Positions 1 through 12,059 of a stretch of DNA of 64,000 nucleotides are shown piece after piece. A program made the translations under genes and the position numbers. How positions within the stretch are numbered: position 1 is the stretch's first letter; every line of letters starts with the position of its first letter. Under the pieces are notes generated by a model. That model searched no databases. It worked only from the letters and a program-made list of their open reading frames with translations, and was not told the DNA's origin. The DNA comes from Ruania halotolerans. GTDB lineage: Bacteria; Actinomycetota; Actinomycetes; Actinomycetales; Beutenbergiaceae. The stretch lies in the NCBI RefSeq assembly GCF_021049285.1, contig NZ_CP088017.1, positions 3,607,380-3,671,379 of the forward strand, given 5' to 3'.

Positions 1-451
1 GGGCGTTCAGCACGGCAGCAAGCACACCACGGGGTTCGTCCTCCCATCGCGCCAGACGACCGGCCCGCACGCTGGGCAGCGATACCGGTACCCGGGGCAG
101 GCGCGCGGTGAACCAGGCGAGCACCGGATACCGCGAGGCGATGGCGAGTCCGTAGGCCGGGCCAGGGTGGTCCCCTGCCTGGCCCGGAACGAGGTCCGCT
201 CGAGACCCTCGGCGCACATCACCGGCGAGCGTGGCCGCGAAACGCACATGCGCCAGCCCCATCGCCGAGGCCACCACACGGGCCTGGTCGATACCAGCGC
301 TGCGCGGTTGCCCCCGATCGACCTCCTGGAGCGCCACCACGTCCGCCCGCACCTCGGCGACGGCGCCCGCGAGCGCTGCCGTATCAGTGGGCAGACCAGA
401 ATCGGCGCGCAGGCCACGCTGGAGGTTGAGGGTGAGAACGTCCAGGTTCAC
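1..451 (-). CDS. endonuclease/exonuclease/phosphatase family protein, partial (N-terminal 150 residues)
   Basis: The minus strand reads VNLDVLTLNLQRGL, then ADVVALQEVDRG at about residues 38-49, then a long alpha/beta stretch that runs off the window edge. The N-(L)Q and LQEVD motifs are the first two metal/phosphate-binding motifs of the EEP (DNase I-like) fold; the remaining His/Asp motifs would lie outside the window. The GTG start overlaps the msrB stop as GTGA, so the gene is translationally coupled to msrB. There is no signal peptide, so a cytoplasmic phosphodiesterase or phosphatase is likely; the substrate cannot be told. Family call is solid, function is open. Confidence 0.75.
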   Translation of the reverse strand, partial: MNLDVLTLNLQRGLRADSGLPTDTAALAGAVAEVRADVVALQEVDRGQPRSAGIDQARVVASAMGLAHVRFAATLAGDVRRGSRADLVPGQAGDHPGPAYGLAIASRYPVLAWFTARLPRVPVSLPSVRAGRLARWEDEPRGVLAAVLNA

Positions 452-864
452 GCGCCGCCAGTGGGTTCGGCACCCTCGTCGAAGCTCAGCGAGACGGAGT
501 TCATGCAGTACCGGTCTCCTGTGGGGGTCTGCGGAGCATCGGCGAAGACGTGGCCGAGGTGGGAGCCGCACTTGGCGCAGCGCACTTCGGTGCGGACCAT
601 GCCGAGACTGCGGTCCTCGATGGTCTCGACCGCGTCGGAGTCCTCCGGGGCGTAGAAGCTGGGCCAGCCGCAGTGGGAGTCGAACTTGGTGGTGGAGCGG
701 AATAGTTCGTTGCCACATGCGCGGCATCGGTACACGCCCACCCGGTTCTCGTGCAGAAGTTCCCCGGTACCGGCGCGCTCAGTGCCTGCCTCGCGCAACA
801 CGGCGAACTCCTCGGCACTCAGTTCGGACCGCCACTGCTCCTCGGACTTGCTCACCTCGTACAT
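448..864 (-). CDS. msrB: peptide-methionine (R)-S-oxide reductase MsrB
   Basis: This 138-residue protein reduces methionine-R-sulfoxide in proteins using thioredoxin. Two CxxC pairs (C47/C50 in CRACG and C96/C99 in CAKCGSHLGHVF) form the structural zinc site. The catalytic cysteine is C120 in RYCMNSVSL, and C65 in DSHCGWPSF is the likely resolving position. The start MYEVSKSE follows an AGGG stretch; an in-frame ATG nine codons upstream has no better ribosome site. The length is normal for stand-alone MsrB. It overlaps the next gene by 4 bp. Confidence 0.95.
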   Translation of the reverse strand: MYEVSKSEEQWRSELSAEEFAVLREAGTERAGTGELLHENRVGVYRCRACGNELFRSTTKFDSHCGWPSFYAPEDSDAVETIEDRSLGMVRTEVRCAKCGSHLGHVFADAPQTPTGDRYCMNSVSLSFDEGAEPTGGA

Positions 865-965
865 ATCCCTAGTGTCCCACCTCCCCACCACAGGGCACAG
901 GGCGACTGCGCACCAGGCAGAATGGTCTCAGCAGCCGGCCGACCCCTTGGAGGAGTGCTCCCCAC

Positions 966-1742
966 ATGCGCGTGCTGATCACGAACGACGACGGAATCAC
1001 CTCCCCCGGCCTGGCGATACTCGCCCACGTGGCCGCCGATGCAGGGCATGAGGTTCTGGTGGCCCCGCCGAACCGCGAGTACTCGGGCTACAGCGCCGGT
1101 CTGAACGGTGAACAGGACGACGACGGCGAACTCCGCCGGACCCCGGGCCGGCCCCCGGGGCTACGCGAGGACATCGAGGCGATGGGCGTGCATGCCAGCC
1201 CTGCACTGATCGCCTACGTCGCCGGAATGGGTGGCCTGGGGCCGCGGCCGGACCTGGTGCTCTCCGGGATCAACCTCGGCCCGAATGTGGGGCCGGCGAT
1301 CCTGCATTCGGGCACCGTGGGTGCCGCCCTCTCGGCCGCGGCCCAGGGCATTCCGGCGGTGGCGTTCTCCAGCACCGGCCGGGAGATCGAACATGCCGAG
1401 ACCGCTATTGCCGTGGTGACCGAGGCGTTCCAGTGGGTGACCAATCATCCGCAGGACGGACGGGTGCTGAACATCAACATCCCTGATGTCCCGCGCGGCC
1501 AGCTGCGCGGGTTGCGCACCGCTCCCCCGGCCCGGTTCACCCTCGAGGAGGGTGAACGCGAGCGTCAGGTACGCGGCCTGCTGTTCAGCCCGTTCTCGGC
1601 CGACGCCGTCACCTTCGACCCGGACAGCGACGCCGGATTGCTCGCCAGGGGCTGGGCGACAGCCACTCTGCTGCGCTCGCACACCCACGATGGGACCGCG
1701 GCCACTATGCCCGGATTCGATACTCAGGAGGTTGGCCGATGA
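966..1742 (+). CDS. surE: 5'/3'-nucleotidase SurE
   Basis: A 258-residue survival-protein-E phosphatase that removes phosphate from nucleoside monophosphates with a divalent metal. Seen directly: the N-terminal metal motif NDDG (7-10), a conserved Asn/Ser pocket around residues 37-44, and the signature SGINLGPNVG (100-109) followed by HSGTVGAA. The ATG lies at the end of the leader after GGAGGAG and is the only start that keeps the MRVLITNDDG family N-terminus. The stop overlaps the galE start as ATGA, so the two genes are probably translated from one message. Confidence 0.93.
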   Translation: MRVLITNDDGITSPGLAILAHVAADAGHEVLVAPPNREYSGYSAGLNGEQDDDGELRRTPGRPPGLREDIEAMGVHASPALIAYVAGMGGLGPRPDLVLSGINLGPNVGPAILHSGTVGAALSAAAQGIPAVAFSSTGREIEHAETAIAVVTEAFQWVTNHPQDGRVLNINIPDVPRGQLRGLRTAPPARFTLEEGERERQVRGLLFSPFSADAVTFDPDSDAGLLARGWATATLLRSHTHDGTAATMPGFDTQEVGR

Positions 1743-2704
1743 CATGGTTGGTGACCGGCGGCGCCGGATACATCGGTGCGCACGTGGTGCGCGCCTTCAC
1801 CCAGGCCGGGATCGACGTGGTCGTAGTCGATGATCTGTCCAGCGGGAAAGCCCCGTTCGTGCCCGACGGCGTCCCGTTCGAACAGGCATCGATCCTGGAG
1901 ACCGAGCGCCTCACCGAGGTGTTGCGCACACACGCGGTCCAGGGGGTGGTGCACGTGGCCGGGTTCAAGTACGCGGGGGTGAGCGTGCAGCGGCCGTTGC
2001 ACACCTACACCCAGAACGTCACCGGCACCGTCAGCGTGCTGGAGGCGATGGCGGCCGCCGGGGTGGGATCGATCGTGTTCTCGTCCTCGGCGGCGACCTA
2101 CGGCACTCCGGAGGTGGACCTGGTCACCGAGTCCACGGCGACCCGCCCGGAGTCCCCGTACGGGGAGTCCAAGCTCATCGGTGAGTGGCTGCTGGCCGAC
2201 CAGGCCCGCGCCACTGGACTGGCGCACACCTCGCTGCGCTACTTCAATGTGGTCGGCTCCGGTTCACCGGACCTGCGCGACGTCTCCCCGCACAACCTGT
2301 TCCCGCTGGTGATGGATGCCCTCGCCGAGGGGCGCACGCCCACGATCATGGGCACCGATTACGACACCCCGGACGGCACCTGCGTCCGCGATTACATCCA
2401 CGTCTCCGATCTGGCGGACGCGCACGTGAATGCCGCCAAGGCACTGGCCGCGGGAGAGCGCCTGCAGCCGGTGTACAACCTCGGCAGCGGGGACGGCGTA
2501 TCGGTGCGGCAGATCATGGACACGATCGCGGCCGTCACCGGTATCGACTTCGAGCCGGAGCTCGCCGCGCGCCGGCCGGGGGATCCGGCTCGGATCGTCG
2601 CCTCCGGGGAGGCTGCGGCGCGTGACCTGGGTTGGCAGATGACGCACACCCTGGAGCAGATGGTCGCCAGTGCCTGGCAGGCTCGCCAGGCCGCCACCGT
2701 CTGA
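1739..2704 (+). CDS. galE: UDP-glucose 4-epimerase GalE
   Basis: A 321-residue extended short-chain dehydrogenase that interconverts UDP-glucose and UDP-galactose. The NAD-binding loop TGGAGYIG is at 6-13, the DDLSSG adenosine-binding turn at 31-36, the Ser cluster FSSSAATYG at 114-122 and the catalytic Y141-x3-K145 in SPYGESK. CVRDYIHVSDLADAH near residue 215 is typical of bacterial GalE. It is coupled to surE by ATGA. It feeds the Leloir pathway or cell-wall galactan; the aldose epimerase and beta-galactosidase elsewhere in the window could supply galactose, but no physical operon links them. Confidence 0.94.
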   Translation: MTWLVTGGAGYIGAHVVRAFTQAGIDVVVVDDLSSGKAPFVPDGVPFEQASILETERLTEVLRTHAVQGVVHVAGFKYAGVSVQRPLHTYTQNVTGTVSVLEAMAAAGVGSIVFSSSAATYGTPEVDLVTESTATRPESPYGESKLIGEWLLADQARATGLAHTSLRYFNVVGSGSPDLRDVSPHNLFPLVMDALAEGRTPTIMGTDYDTPDGTCVRDYIHVSDLADAHVNAAKALAAGERLQPVYNLGSGDGVSVRQIMDTIAAVTGIDFEPELAARRPGDPARIVASGEAAARDLGWQMTHTLEQMVASAWQARQAATV

Positions 2705-2775
2705 CGTTCACCGCCTCAGCGCGCACCCCGGACACTCACGGCGCCGACATACGTTCCGGGCGTCGGTGGGATCCC

Positions 2776-3135
2776 TCAACCCCAGCCGAGTTCGTGCAGC
2801 CGCTGATCGTCGATGCCGAAGTGGTGCGCGATCTCATGGATCACCGTGACCGCCACCTCTTCGGCGACCTCGTCGGCGGACTCGCAGAACCGCAGCGTGG
2901 GGTTGCGATAGATCGTGATGCGGTCCGGGAGCGAGCCGGCGGCCCACCATTCCCCCCGCTCGGTCAGCGGGGTGCCCTCGTAGAGTCCGAGCAAGTCCGC
3001 ATCGCCCACCTCGGCGGGCGGGTCGTCCTCCACCAGCACCACCACGTTGTCGATGTGCCGGGCAAGCTCGGGCGGGATCAGATCGAGTCCTTCACCCACG
3101 GCCGCTTCAAAGTCTTCCTGGGACATCTCGATCAC
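2776..3135 (-). CDS. metallopeptidase family protein (minimal zincin-like, DUF1025 type)
   Basis: A small cytoplasmic protein of about 119 residues carrying HEIAHHFGIDD near the C-terminus, the HExxH zinc site with a third acidic or His ligand just downstream, as in the minimal zincin-like family. The preceding segment LPDRITIYRNP also matches that family. I chose the GTG giving VIEMSQEDFE because relatives begin M-x-EMS; an in-frame ATG three codons later is an alternative, while the long upstream extension looks like read-through of a non-coding frame. Biological substrate unknown. Confidence 0.8.
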   Translation of the reverse strand: MIEMSQEDFEAAVGEGLDLIPPELARHIDNVVVLVEDDPPAEVGDADLLGLYEGTPLTERGEWWAAGSLPDRITIYRNPTLRFCESADEVAEEVAVTVIHEIAHHFGIDDQRLHELGWG

Positions 3136-3215
3136 AGTCGGAAGTCTCTCACCCGTGCCGGCCCCGTGACCGCGATGAGGAGCGGCGCCGATCGTGGGAG
3201 TCCTCGCCTGCCGGA

Positions 3216-3785
3216 TCAGGGCGCGGTCGGCAGTACCCGATAGCGCGCACACAGGAACTCGCGGTTCACGCCGGAGTCCATCAGCTGGAGTTCGGCGTGA
3301 CCATCGAGCAGCGGCGCCCCCGATCCGAGCGTGACCGGAGCGATCGAGACGATCACCTCGTCCAGAAGGCCCGCACGGGCCAGATCGGCAGCCAGAGCGC
3401 CACCACCGACGACCCACACGTCACGTCCGGCCGCAGCCGCTACCAGCCGTGGATGGAGATCGGCCACGTCGCCGGACGCGGCGCGCACATCCGCGCCGGC
3501 CGGGGGCTCCAGCGGGCGGTGGGTCATCACCCAGGTGGGTTGCTGGTAGAACCACGCCTCCCCGGTCTGTTCCCGGTGCCGCTCGATCCAGTCATAGGTC
3601 GACCGGCCCATCACGATCGCTCCGACCCCAGCCATGAAGGCGTCGTGGGAAAAGGGTCCCGCGGGATCGATGTCGCGGGAGAGCAACCACTCCAACGAGT
3701 GATCGTCGGTGGCGATGAAGCCATCGAGGGTCATCGCCGTCACATACGCCGTGCGGGGTCGGCCGGTCGATTCTGCATCCGTCAT
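3216..3785 (-). CDS. dihydrofolate reductase family protein (RibD C-terminal-like)
   Basis: A 189-residue protein with YVTAMTLDGFIA at the N-terminus, GAIVMGRSTYDWI around residues 60-70 and DVWVVGGGALAADLARAGLLDE further on, the three hallmark segments of the DHFR/RibD reductase fold. It is probably an NADPH-dependent reductase of unknown substrate rather than a true folate enzyme. The ATG has a strong AAGGAG site and overlaps the stop of the upstream AraC-like gene (ATGA), so the two form an operon, possibly a regulator with its detoxification reductase. Confidence 0.85.
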   Translation of the reverse strand: MTDAESTGRPRTAYVTAMTLDGFIATDDHSLEWLLSRDIDPAGPFSHDAFMAGVGAIVMGRSTYDWIERHREQTGEAWFYQQPTWVMTHRPLEPPAGADVRAASGDVADLHPRLVAAAAGRDVWVVGGGALAADLARAGLLDEVIVSIAPVTLGSGAPLLDGHAELQLMDSGVNREFLCARYRVLPTAP

Positions 3786-4693
3786 GAGGTACTCCTTCTC
3801 GCAAGCCAATCCAGGGGGTCGCCATCGTCGATGTCCGTGCCGGACTCGCGCAGCCATGAGCGCGCCAGTAACCGACGGTGTGCCGAGAAGGTGAGAACGT
3901 GGGTGACGATGCCGCCCAGCACGAAGCTCTCCGGCGGCTCGCACAGCGCGTCGACGACCCGGTCGCTCCAGGCTCCGTTCTCGTCGCTGCGTCGCACCAT
4001 CGCGACCCACCGCGCAGCGACCTCAGTGTGCCGCGCAGCGAGGGCCGCGATGTCACGGGTGCACCGCTGCGGCTGGTCGGCGCCCTCGATGGCGGCGAGC
4101 CAGACCTCCTTGGTCCACACCGTCGCGGCGAGCAGGTCGAACACCGACTCCTCCGGACCGTCCCACGGCAGCACGGTATGTCCGGGACGGCGATGGTGCA
4201 GCGCTGCCGGATCGACCCCGCTGACATATTCGAGGAGGGCCGCGGTGTCGGCCACATCGTGGTGCACGAGAGTCGCGACGAGTTCGTGCGCCGTCGGCCG
4301 GCCACCGTCCCCATCGATCCAGAGGTTGGTCGGAGGATGGAAGTGCACGCCATTGGGTGCCGGGAGCCGGTGGCCGGTTCCGGATGTTGTCGCACTCGGC
4401 GGGTGCCCGAACGCCCGAGCAAATGCGCGGGCGAATCCGTCGACGCTCTCGTACCCTGCCTCCAGCGCCGCGTCGGTCACGCTCGTGCCGTGCGCGATCC
4501 GCCAGGCGGCGCGCTCCAACATGACCCGACGGCGCAGCGCCACGGGCGGCTCCCCCGCGCCGGAGGACAGGGTGCGGGAGAAGTGGAACGGCGAGGCGTA
4601 GGCCGCGTCGGCCATCGCACCAAGCGTCGCGTGCTGCTCGTCGAGCACGGCGTCCAGCAGCTCGCGGAGGCGGTCACGGCGGTTCTCGGTCAT
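3782..4693 (-). CDS. AraC-type helix-turn-helix regulator with C-terminal DinB-like domain
   Basis: A 303-residue protein. Residues 1-100 form an N-terminal AraC DNA-binding domain: ATLGAMADAAYASPFHFSRTL is the first helix-turn-helix and TSVTDAALEAGYESVDGFARAF with the FGHPPS tail is the second. The rest, starting NGVHFHPPTNLWI, has scattered His residues typical of DinB/maleylpyruvate isomerase-like four-helix bundles that sense small thiols. The ATG at MTENRRD was chosen because sequence upstream of it loses family similarity. It is translationally coupled to the DHFR-like gene. Likely a cytoplasmic regulator; the ligand is unknown. Confidence 0.82.
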   Translation of the reverse strand: MTENRRDRLRELLDAVLDEQHATLGAMADAAYASPFHFSRTLSSGAGEPPVALRRRVMLERAAWRIAHGTSVTDAALEAGYESVDGFARAFARAFGHPPSATTSGTGHRLPAPNGVHFHPPTNLWIDGDGGRPTAHELVATLVHHDVADTAALLEYVSGVDPAALHHRRPGHTVLPWDGPEESVFDLLAATVWTKEVWLAAIEGADQPQRCTRDIAALAARHTEVAARWVAMVRRSDENGAWSDRVVDALCEPPESFVLGGIVTHVLTFSAHRRLLARSWLRESGTDIDDGDPLDWLARRSTS

Positions 4694-4867
4694 CACCCCA
4701 GTCTGACCACTCGTGGCCCCGCGGCGCCCGACCGTTCTTGCTGTGGTGTTCCCACCGACGCCAAATGCCCATGCCACTTGCCGTCCACCGCACCTCGGCG
4801 GACATTCGTGCTCTGCTAGCTGAGGCAGCTCCCGCAACACCATCTCCGCACGCGACACAGGGAGGGT

Positions 4868-5719
4868 ATGACGATTCGTGCTGCCCTCATCACGCCGCTG
4901 CTGTGCGCTGCCGTCCTTGTTCTGGCCGGATGTGGAGGCATATCCGGTGATCAGCCGCCAGAAGAGGCTCCCGCCAACGATCAGCAGCCCGCGGCATCGG
5001 AGCTCGTGGGCCTGTGGCGGGTGGAGGCGGATGGGCTCGACGTGGACACGTGGGTACAGCTCGGGTCACCCTTCTCGCCGTCGGACGTCACGGTGTGGAG
5101 TCAGGACTGCACACAGTCCGGGATGTGGCGCGCCCGTTCGGGCACCCTGCTGACCCAGCTCGGGTCCTGGTCCGGCGCGTGCGACGGCCCGGAACAGCCG
5201 TGGCTCGTGAATGCGACCAGGTATGCCGCATCCGGCGACGGGATGGTCCTGATCGATGCCGCAGGCGAAGAGACCGCACAGTTGACGATCAACGGCGAAC
5301 CACCCTCGAATCCGACCATCGCCGACGAGTTCCGGGAGCAGCCCGAACTCACCGAGGAGCAGCGCGTCGAGTGGGACTCGACTCCTGCGCCACTGCCCGA
5401 GGGTGTCGAGCCTGCCGCGATGGACGACCTGCTGGGGCGGTGGGTCCCCACGCAGCACTATTCGACCGACCCCTATCTTGAGTTGGCCGAGGGCGGCACA
5501 TGGACCGGATCCGACGGCTGCAACGAGGTGGGCGGCCGCTGGGCGCTCACAGAGGACGGCAGTCTCCTGACTGTCTCCGGCGCCCAGACACTGATCGGTT
5601 GCGAGGGACACGACCTCAGCAGCGCGATGGCTCAGGCGGCGTGGCTGGTCGTCGACGGTGAGCGGCTCGCCTTCTACGGCAGCGAGGGAGAACTCCTCGA
5701 CGAGGCGACTCGCACCTGA
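4868..5719 (+). CDS. META-like domain lipoprotein, hypothetical
   Basis: A 283-residue protein with a lipoprotein signal: Arg near the N-terminus, a hydrophobic stretch and the lipobox LAGC with the lipidated C22. A Pro/Gln/Glu-rich linker follows. Two similar beta-rich segments start with LVGLWRVEADG and LLGRWVPTQ; each is followed by a Trp/Cys/Gly-rich core (QSGMW, GSDGCNEVGGRW). That pattern resembles META/HslJ-type domains in tandem. The start has a good GGGAGG site. It is likely anchored on the outer face of the membrane; function unknown. It is flanked by tRNA genes downstream and shows no operon partner. Confidence 0.75.
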   Translation: MTIRAALITPLLCAAVLVLAGCGGISGDQPPEEAPANDQQPAASELVGLWRVEADGLDVDTWVQLGSPFSPSDVTVWSQDCTQSGMWRARSGTLLTQLGSWSGACDGPEQPWLVNATRYAASGDGMVLIDAAGEETAQLTINGEPPSNPTIADEFREQPELTEEQRVEWDSTPAPLPEGVEPAAMDDLLGRWVPTQHYSTDPYLELAEGGTWTGSDGCNEVGGRWALTEDGSLLTVSGAQTLIGCEGHDLSSAMAQAAWLVVDGERLAFYGSEGELLDEATRT

Positions 5720-5822
5720 GGTGGCAGCGCTCACCTCAGGCTCCGCCGTCGGCTGTGTGCCGAGGACGTGAGCGCCCTGACGGCGGCCCGACCGACCGTG
5801 CTCCACGTCACCTTCAGGCGTT

Positions 5823-5852
5823 TTGCCGAGCAGGCCAGGAGTGTCGTATGCT
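5823..5852 (+). promoter_or_regulatory. candidate promoter of the tRNA cluster
   Basis: A TTGCCG (-35-like) and a TATGCT (-10-like) hexamer are separated by 18 bp and lie about 42 bp before the first tRNA base. No coding sequence intervenes. Judged by eye only. Confidence 0.4.
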
Positions 5853-5894
5853 TTCCGAGGTTCTGGGGCGTCGGATGGCGTCACGGGTGACCGG

Positions 5895-5967
5895 GCCCCC
5901 ATCGTCTAGCGGCCTAGGACCCCGCCCTTTCACGGCGGTAGCACGGGTTCGAATCCCGTTGGGGGTA
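5895..5967 (+). tRNA. tRNA-Glu (anticodon UUC)
   Basis: A full cloverleaf can be drawn. Acceptor GCCCCCA pairs with TGGGGGT (a terminal G-U pair, as is known for actinobacterial tRNA-Glu), the anticodon stem is CCGCC/GGCGG with loop CTTTCAC giving TTC, and the T arm is CGGGTTCGAATCCCG. CCA is not encoded. First of three tandem tRNAs. Confidence 0.97.
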
Positions 5968-6006
5968 CGACTACAAGTTCATATCGAAGCATGAAGTCTC
6001 ATACGA

Positions 6007-6080
6007 GGCCCCGTAGCTCAGTTGGTTAGAGCGCCGCCCTGTCACGGCGGAGGCCGCCGGTTCAAGTCCGGTCGGGGTCG
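6007..6080 (+). tRNA. tRNA-Asp (anticodon GUC)
   Basis: The acceptor GGCCCCG pairs with CGGGGTC, the D arm reads AGCTCAGTTGGTTAGAG, the anticodon stem is CCGCC/GGCGG with loop CTGTCAC giving GTC, and the T arm contains GGTTCAAGTCC. It lies 39 bp after tRNA-Glu. CCA is not encoded. Confidence 0.97.
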
Positions 6081-6085
6081 CGATC

Positions 6086-6119
6086 CAATCGCCCGGTCAC
6101 CGCCATGACCGGGCGATTG
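6086..6119 (+). terminator. perfect 14-bp hairpin between tRNA-Asp and tRNA-Phe
   Basis: CAATCGCCCGGTCA is followed, after a six-base loop, by its exact reverse complement. There is no T tract, so it may be a processing or pausing hairpin rather than a classical terminator. It begins five bases after tRNA-Asp. Confidence 0.6.
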
Positions 6120-6125
6120 TGTCAC

Positions 6126-6198
6126 GGCTCTGTAGCTCAGTTGGTAGAGCGTTCGACTGAAAATCGAAAGGTCACCGGATCGACGCCGGTCGGAGCCA
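6126..6198 (+). tRNA. tRNA-Phe (anticodon GAA)
   Basis: The acceptor GGCTCTG pairs with CGGAGCC, the anticodon stem is TTCGA/TCGAA with loop CTGAAAA giving GAA, and the D arm reads GCTCAGTTGGTAGAGC. The T loop reads GGATCGACGCC. Third tRNA of the cluster. Confidence 0.96.
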
Positions 6199-6220
6199 CC
6201 GCAAGACCAGCAGTACGACC

Positions 6221-6256
6221 CAGCCCCGCCCGGCGTTCCCGGAGCGGGGCTGAGTT
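6221..6256 (+). terminator. terminator-like hairpin after the tRNA cluster
   Basis: CAGCCCCGC pairs with GCGGGGCTG across a 14-base loop, followed by GAGTTG with a weak T content. It sits 22 bp after tRNA-Phe. The next 165 bp, up to the GH39 stop, show no gene. Confidence 0.65.
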
Positions 6257-6423
6257 GTCTCCAGGTGCCGACAGCTCACGGAAGCATCGCGCACTCAGGC
6301 CGCCCCGTTGAGCTTGTTGTGCGGACGAGCACGGCCAATGCCGATGCACTCAGCCACGGCCTAGTGACCACCGTGGAGACATTCTCCCTATCGATGTGTC
6401 ACCGACGTGCTGACCGGGTACAG

Positions 6424-8052
6424 CTAGAGAGCGAAGATCGACACCACGGCCCAGGGGGCGAGGACGAGGTCGATCTCGAGGGTGCCGTTCTCCGAGACGA
6501 CCAGGGTGTGGCGCTGGAGGGCGTCGCCCTGCTCGCGTAGATAGGCGGCCTGATCGCGCGAGAGGTTGAGGGGCTGACCGATGGCGCTCCAGGCCTCCGC
6601 CGCGTCGCCGTGCCCCGGCGCGAGGATCTCGACCGCGAAGACGTCACTCGGCTCCAGCCCGCCCACGGTGTGCCGCACGCGCTGCTCGGGGCCCATGCCG
6701 ATCAAGCCGCGCGTCGCCGCGTAGGAGTTGCGCGAGCCGACCGAGCGCTCGTTCATGTCGTCGGGGTAGTTGTAGAAGAGCGCGGCCAGCTTTCCCGTCG
6801 CAGAGTGCTGCGAGAAGACGCCGCTTGCGGTGGAAGCAATCAGCCGGTCGCCCAGCCGGTTCAGCATCGCGAAGGCGTGGAAGGTCGGCTTGTGGATGCC
6901 CTGCTCGTTCACCAGGCCGAATCCGCCGTGAAACGGGCCGAGACCGGCGCCGCCCTCCTCGAAGATGTCGGTGAAGGTCCAGTATGAGATGGAATCGGCC
7001 AGATCCGCGGAGCGGAGGTAGGCCCGCGTGATGTAGGTCGCCGCGAACACGGTGTCGTGAATGTGGTCGCGACTCGACGGCGAGCTCGACCACTCGGTGA
7101 TGTGCACCTCCGCGTCCGGATAGGCGCTCTCGCCGATCAGCCGCCGCAGCAACGTCAAATCGTCCGGGGTCGCATCCGCGTACCGGGTGAGACTGACGGC
7201 CTCGCCGTTCGCTCCGAAAGCGAAGTCGGTCGGGTAGAGGTGCGTCGAGATGAAATCGACCGGCAAGTCGCGCGCCGCGCACCACACGAGGAAGTCCTCG
7301 ACCCACACCGGGCGCCAATCGAGCGCATCCGGATCGGATGCCGCGGCGGTGGCGTGCTCGGCCGAGCGGTTCTCGGTCTCGCCCGCGTAGCGGTCGTCAG
7401 GCACGAAGACGCTGGTCGACGGGCCGCCGACCTTGAGTTCAGGGTCGATGGCTTTGATGGCTTGCACCGTGCGGGCGTAGAGCTCAAAATACTCGGTCTT
7501 CGTACCGGTCCAGAAGTGCGGAACAAGGTTGGGCTCGTTCCAGACCTCGAACCGCCACTCCCGCACCTCGGCAAGGCCGTAGCGCTCGACCCAGTGCTCC
7601 ACCGAACGCGCCACCAGCTCCACCCAGCGATCCATGTCGTTGGGAGGGCTGCAGTGCGCGCCCCACCAGAACACGGTCTGGGTCTGGGTGGCCAGCTCGC
7701 GCGGCATGAAGCCGAGTTCCACGAACGGCCGCACCCCCAGATCGATCAGGAAGTCGAACACCTTGTCCACGTAGGAGAAGGTGTGCACCGGGGTCTCGAG
7801 AGGCACATTCGGCCCGAACCCCCCGCCGTAGGAGCCGCGGTACACGAACATGTCATCGTGGAACACGCCGTGGAAACGCAGGTACCGGAAGCCGAGGCGG
7901 TCGACCGCCTCGCGGAACTGCTGCTGCCAGTCGGCGCGCAGCGCTTCATTGGCGCGGCCTGCCCCCGCGCAGAGGCTCCAGACGTGCGGGAGAACGGTCG
8001 ATTCGGTGACGCGGTCGTCGATGGTGATGGCCGAGAGCGAGGCAGATGCCAT
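6424..8052 (-). CDS. glycoside hydrolase family 39 protein (beta-xylosidase-like)
   Basis: A 542-residue (beta/alpha)8 glycosidase without a signal peptide, so intracellular. The acid/base Glu is in EVWNEPN (E173) and the likely nucleophile Glu is in VHITEWSS (E320), both in family-typical context; FRYLRFHGVFHDDM and the HLYPTDF strand also fit GH39. A C-terminal beta-sandwich follows from about residue 380. GH39 includes beta-xylosidases and related enzymes. Its position as the last gene of a transporter/fucosidase/galactosidase operon suggests it removes the last sugar of an imported side chain, possibly xylose. The ATG has AGGAG ten bases upstream. Confidence 0.85.
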   Translation of the reverse strand: MASASLSAITIDDRVTESTVLPHVWSLCAGAGRANEALRADWQQQFREAVDRLGFRYLRFHGVFHDDMFVYRGSYGGGFGPNVPLETPVHTFSYVDKVFDFLIDLGVRPFVELGFMPRELATQTQTVFWWGAHCSPPNDMDRWVELVARSVEHWVERYGLAEVREWRFEVWNEPNLVPHFWTGTKTEYFELYARTVQAIKAIDPELKVGGPSTSVFVPDDRYAGETENRSAEHATAAASDPDALDWRPVWVEDFLVWCAARDLPVDFISTHLYPTDFAFGANGEAVSLTRYADATPDDLTLLRRLIGESAYPDAEVHITEWSSSPSSRDHIHDTVFAATYITRAYLRSADLADSISYWTFTDIFEEGGAGLGPFHGGFGLVNEQGIHKPTFHAFAMLNRLGDRLIASTASGVFSQHSATGKLAALFYNYPDDMNERSVGSRNSYAATRGLIGMGPEQRVRHTVGGLEPSDVFAVEILAPGHGDAAEAWSAIGQPLNLSRDQAAYLREQGDALQRHTLVVSENGTLEIDLVLAPWAVVSIFAL

Positions 8053-8118
8053 GGGGGTGATCTCCTGAGATGGTGGCGTTGGGTGGTGAAAATTGTGGGT
8101 GGGGAACGGCGGTCCCGA

Positions 8119-11633
<3,515 letters not shown>

Positions 11634-11645
11634 TCAAGCCGCTTC

Positions 11646-12059
11646 TCAGCGCAGACCGATCGTGAGCAGCAGATTTCCGTAGAGGCGTTCGTCCCCGGTA
11701 GCGATGACAACGCCGACATCCGGAGAGCGCACGCGGTCGTAGAATGCGAACCGGTCGACCTTTTCCACAGGCACTTCGGCGCCCAGGCTGCGGGCGTACT
11801 CGTCTTGCGCCGAGGCAGAGACATCGGACGGGGTCTGCATGACGGTTGCCGATTCGATGTTGACGACGGTGAGCACGGCGTCGAGCACCGACGTGACGTC
11901 GAGTAGCCCGGGACGCAGATTGAGATGGATCAAGCGCACGCCTGGTCCGGTGGCGGTCAGGTACGGGTAATTCCCGTCGGCGATGAGCACGCCGGAGCCG
12001 TGGCCCGACGATGCGAGCGCCTCCAAGAGTGGAGGATGGACGAGCGGACCGGTGATCAT
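11646..12059 (-). CDS. RbsD/FucU family sugar mutarotase, probable L-fucose mutarotase
   Basis: A 137-residue protein with LLEALASSGHGSGVLIADGNYP near the N-terminus; H20 and D28 are the conserved active-site positions of the RbsD/FucU family. It interconverts the anomers of a free sugar. Its place between a fucosidase and a reductase favours L-fucose over ribose as substrate, which is an inference from context. It overlaps the upstream aldo/keto reductase stop as ATGA. Confidence 0.85.
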   Translation of the reverse strand: MITGPLVHPPLLEALASSGHGSGVLIADGNYPYLTATGPGVRLIHLNLRPGLLDVTSVLDAVLTVVNIESATVMQTPSDVSASAQDEYARSLGAEVPVEKVDRFAFYDRVRSPDVGVVIATGDERLYGNLLLTIGLR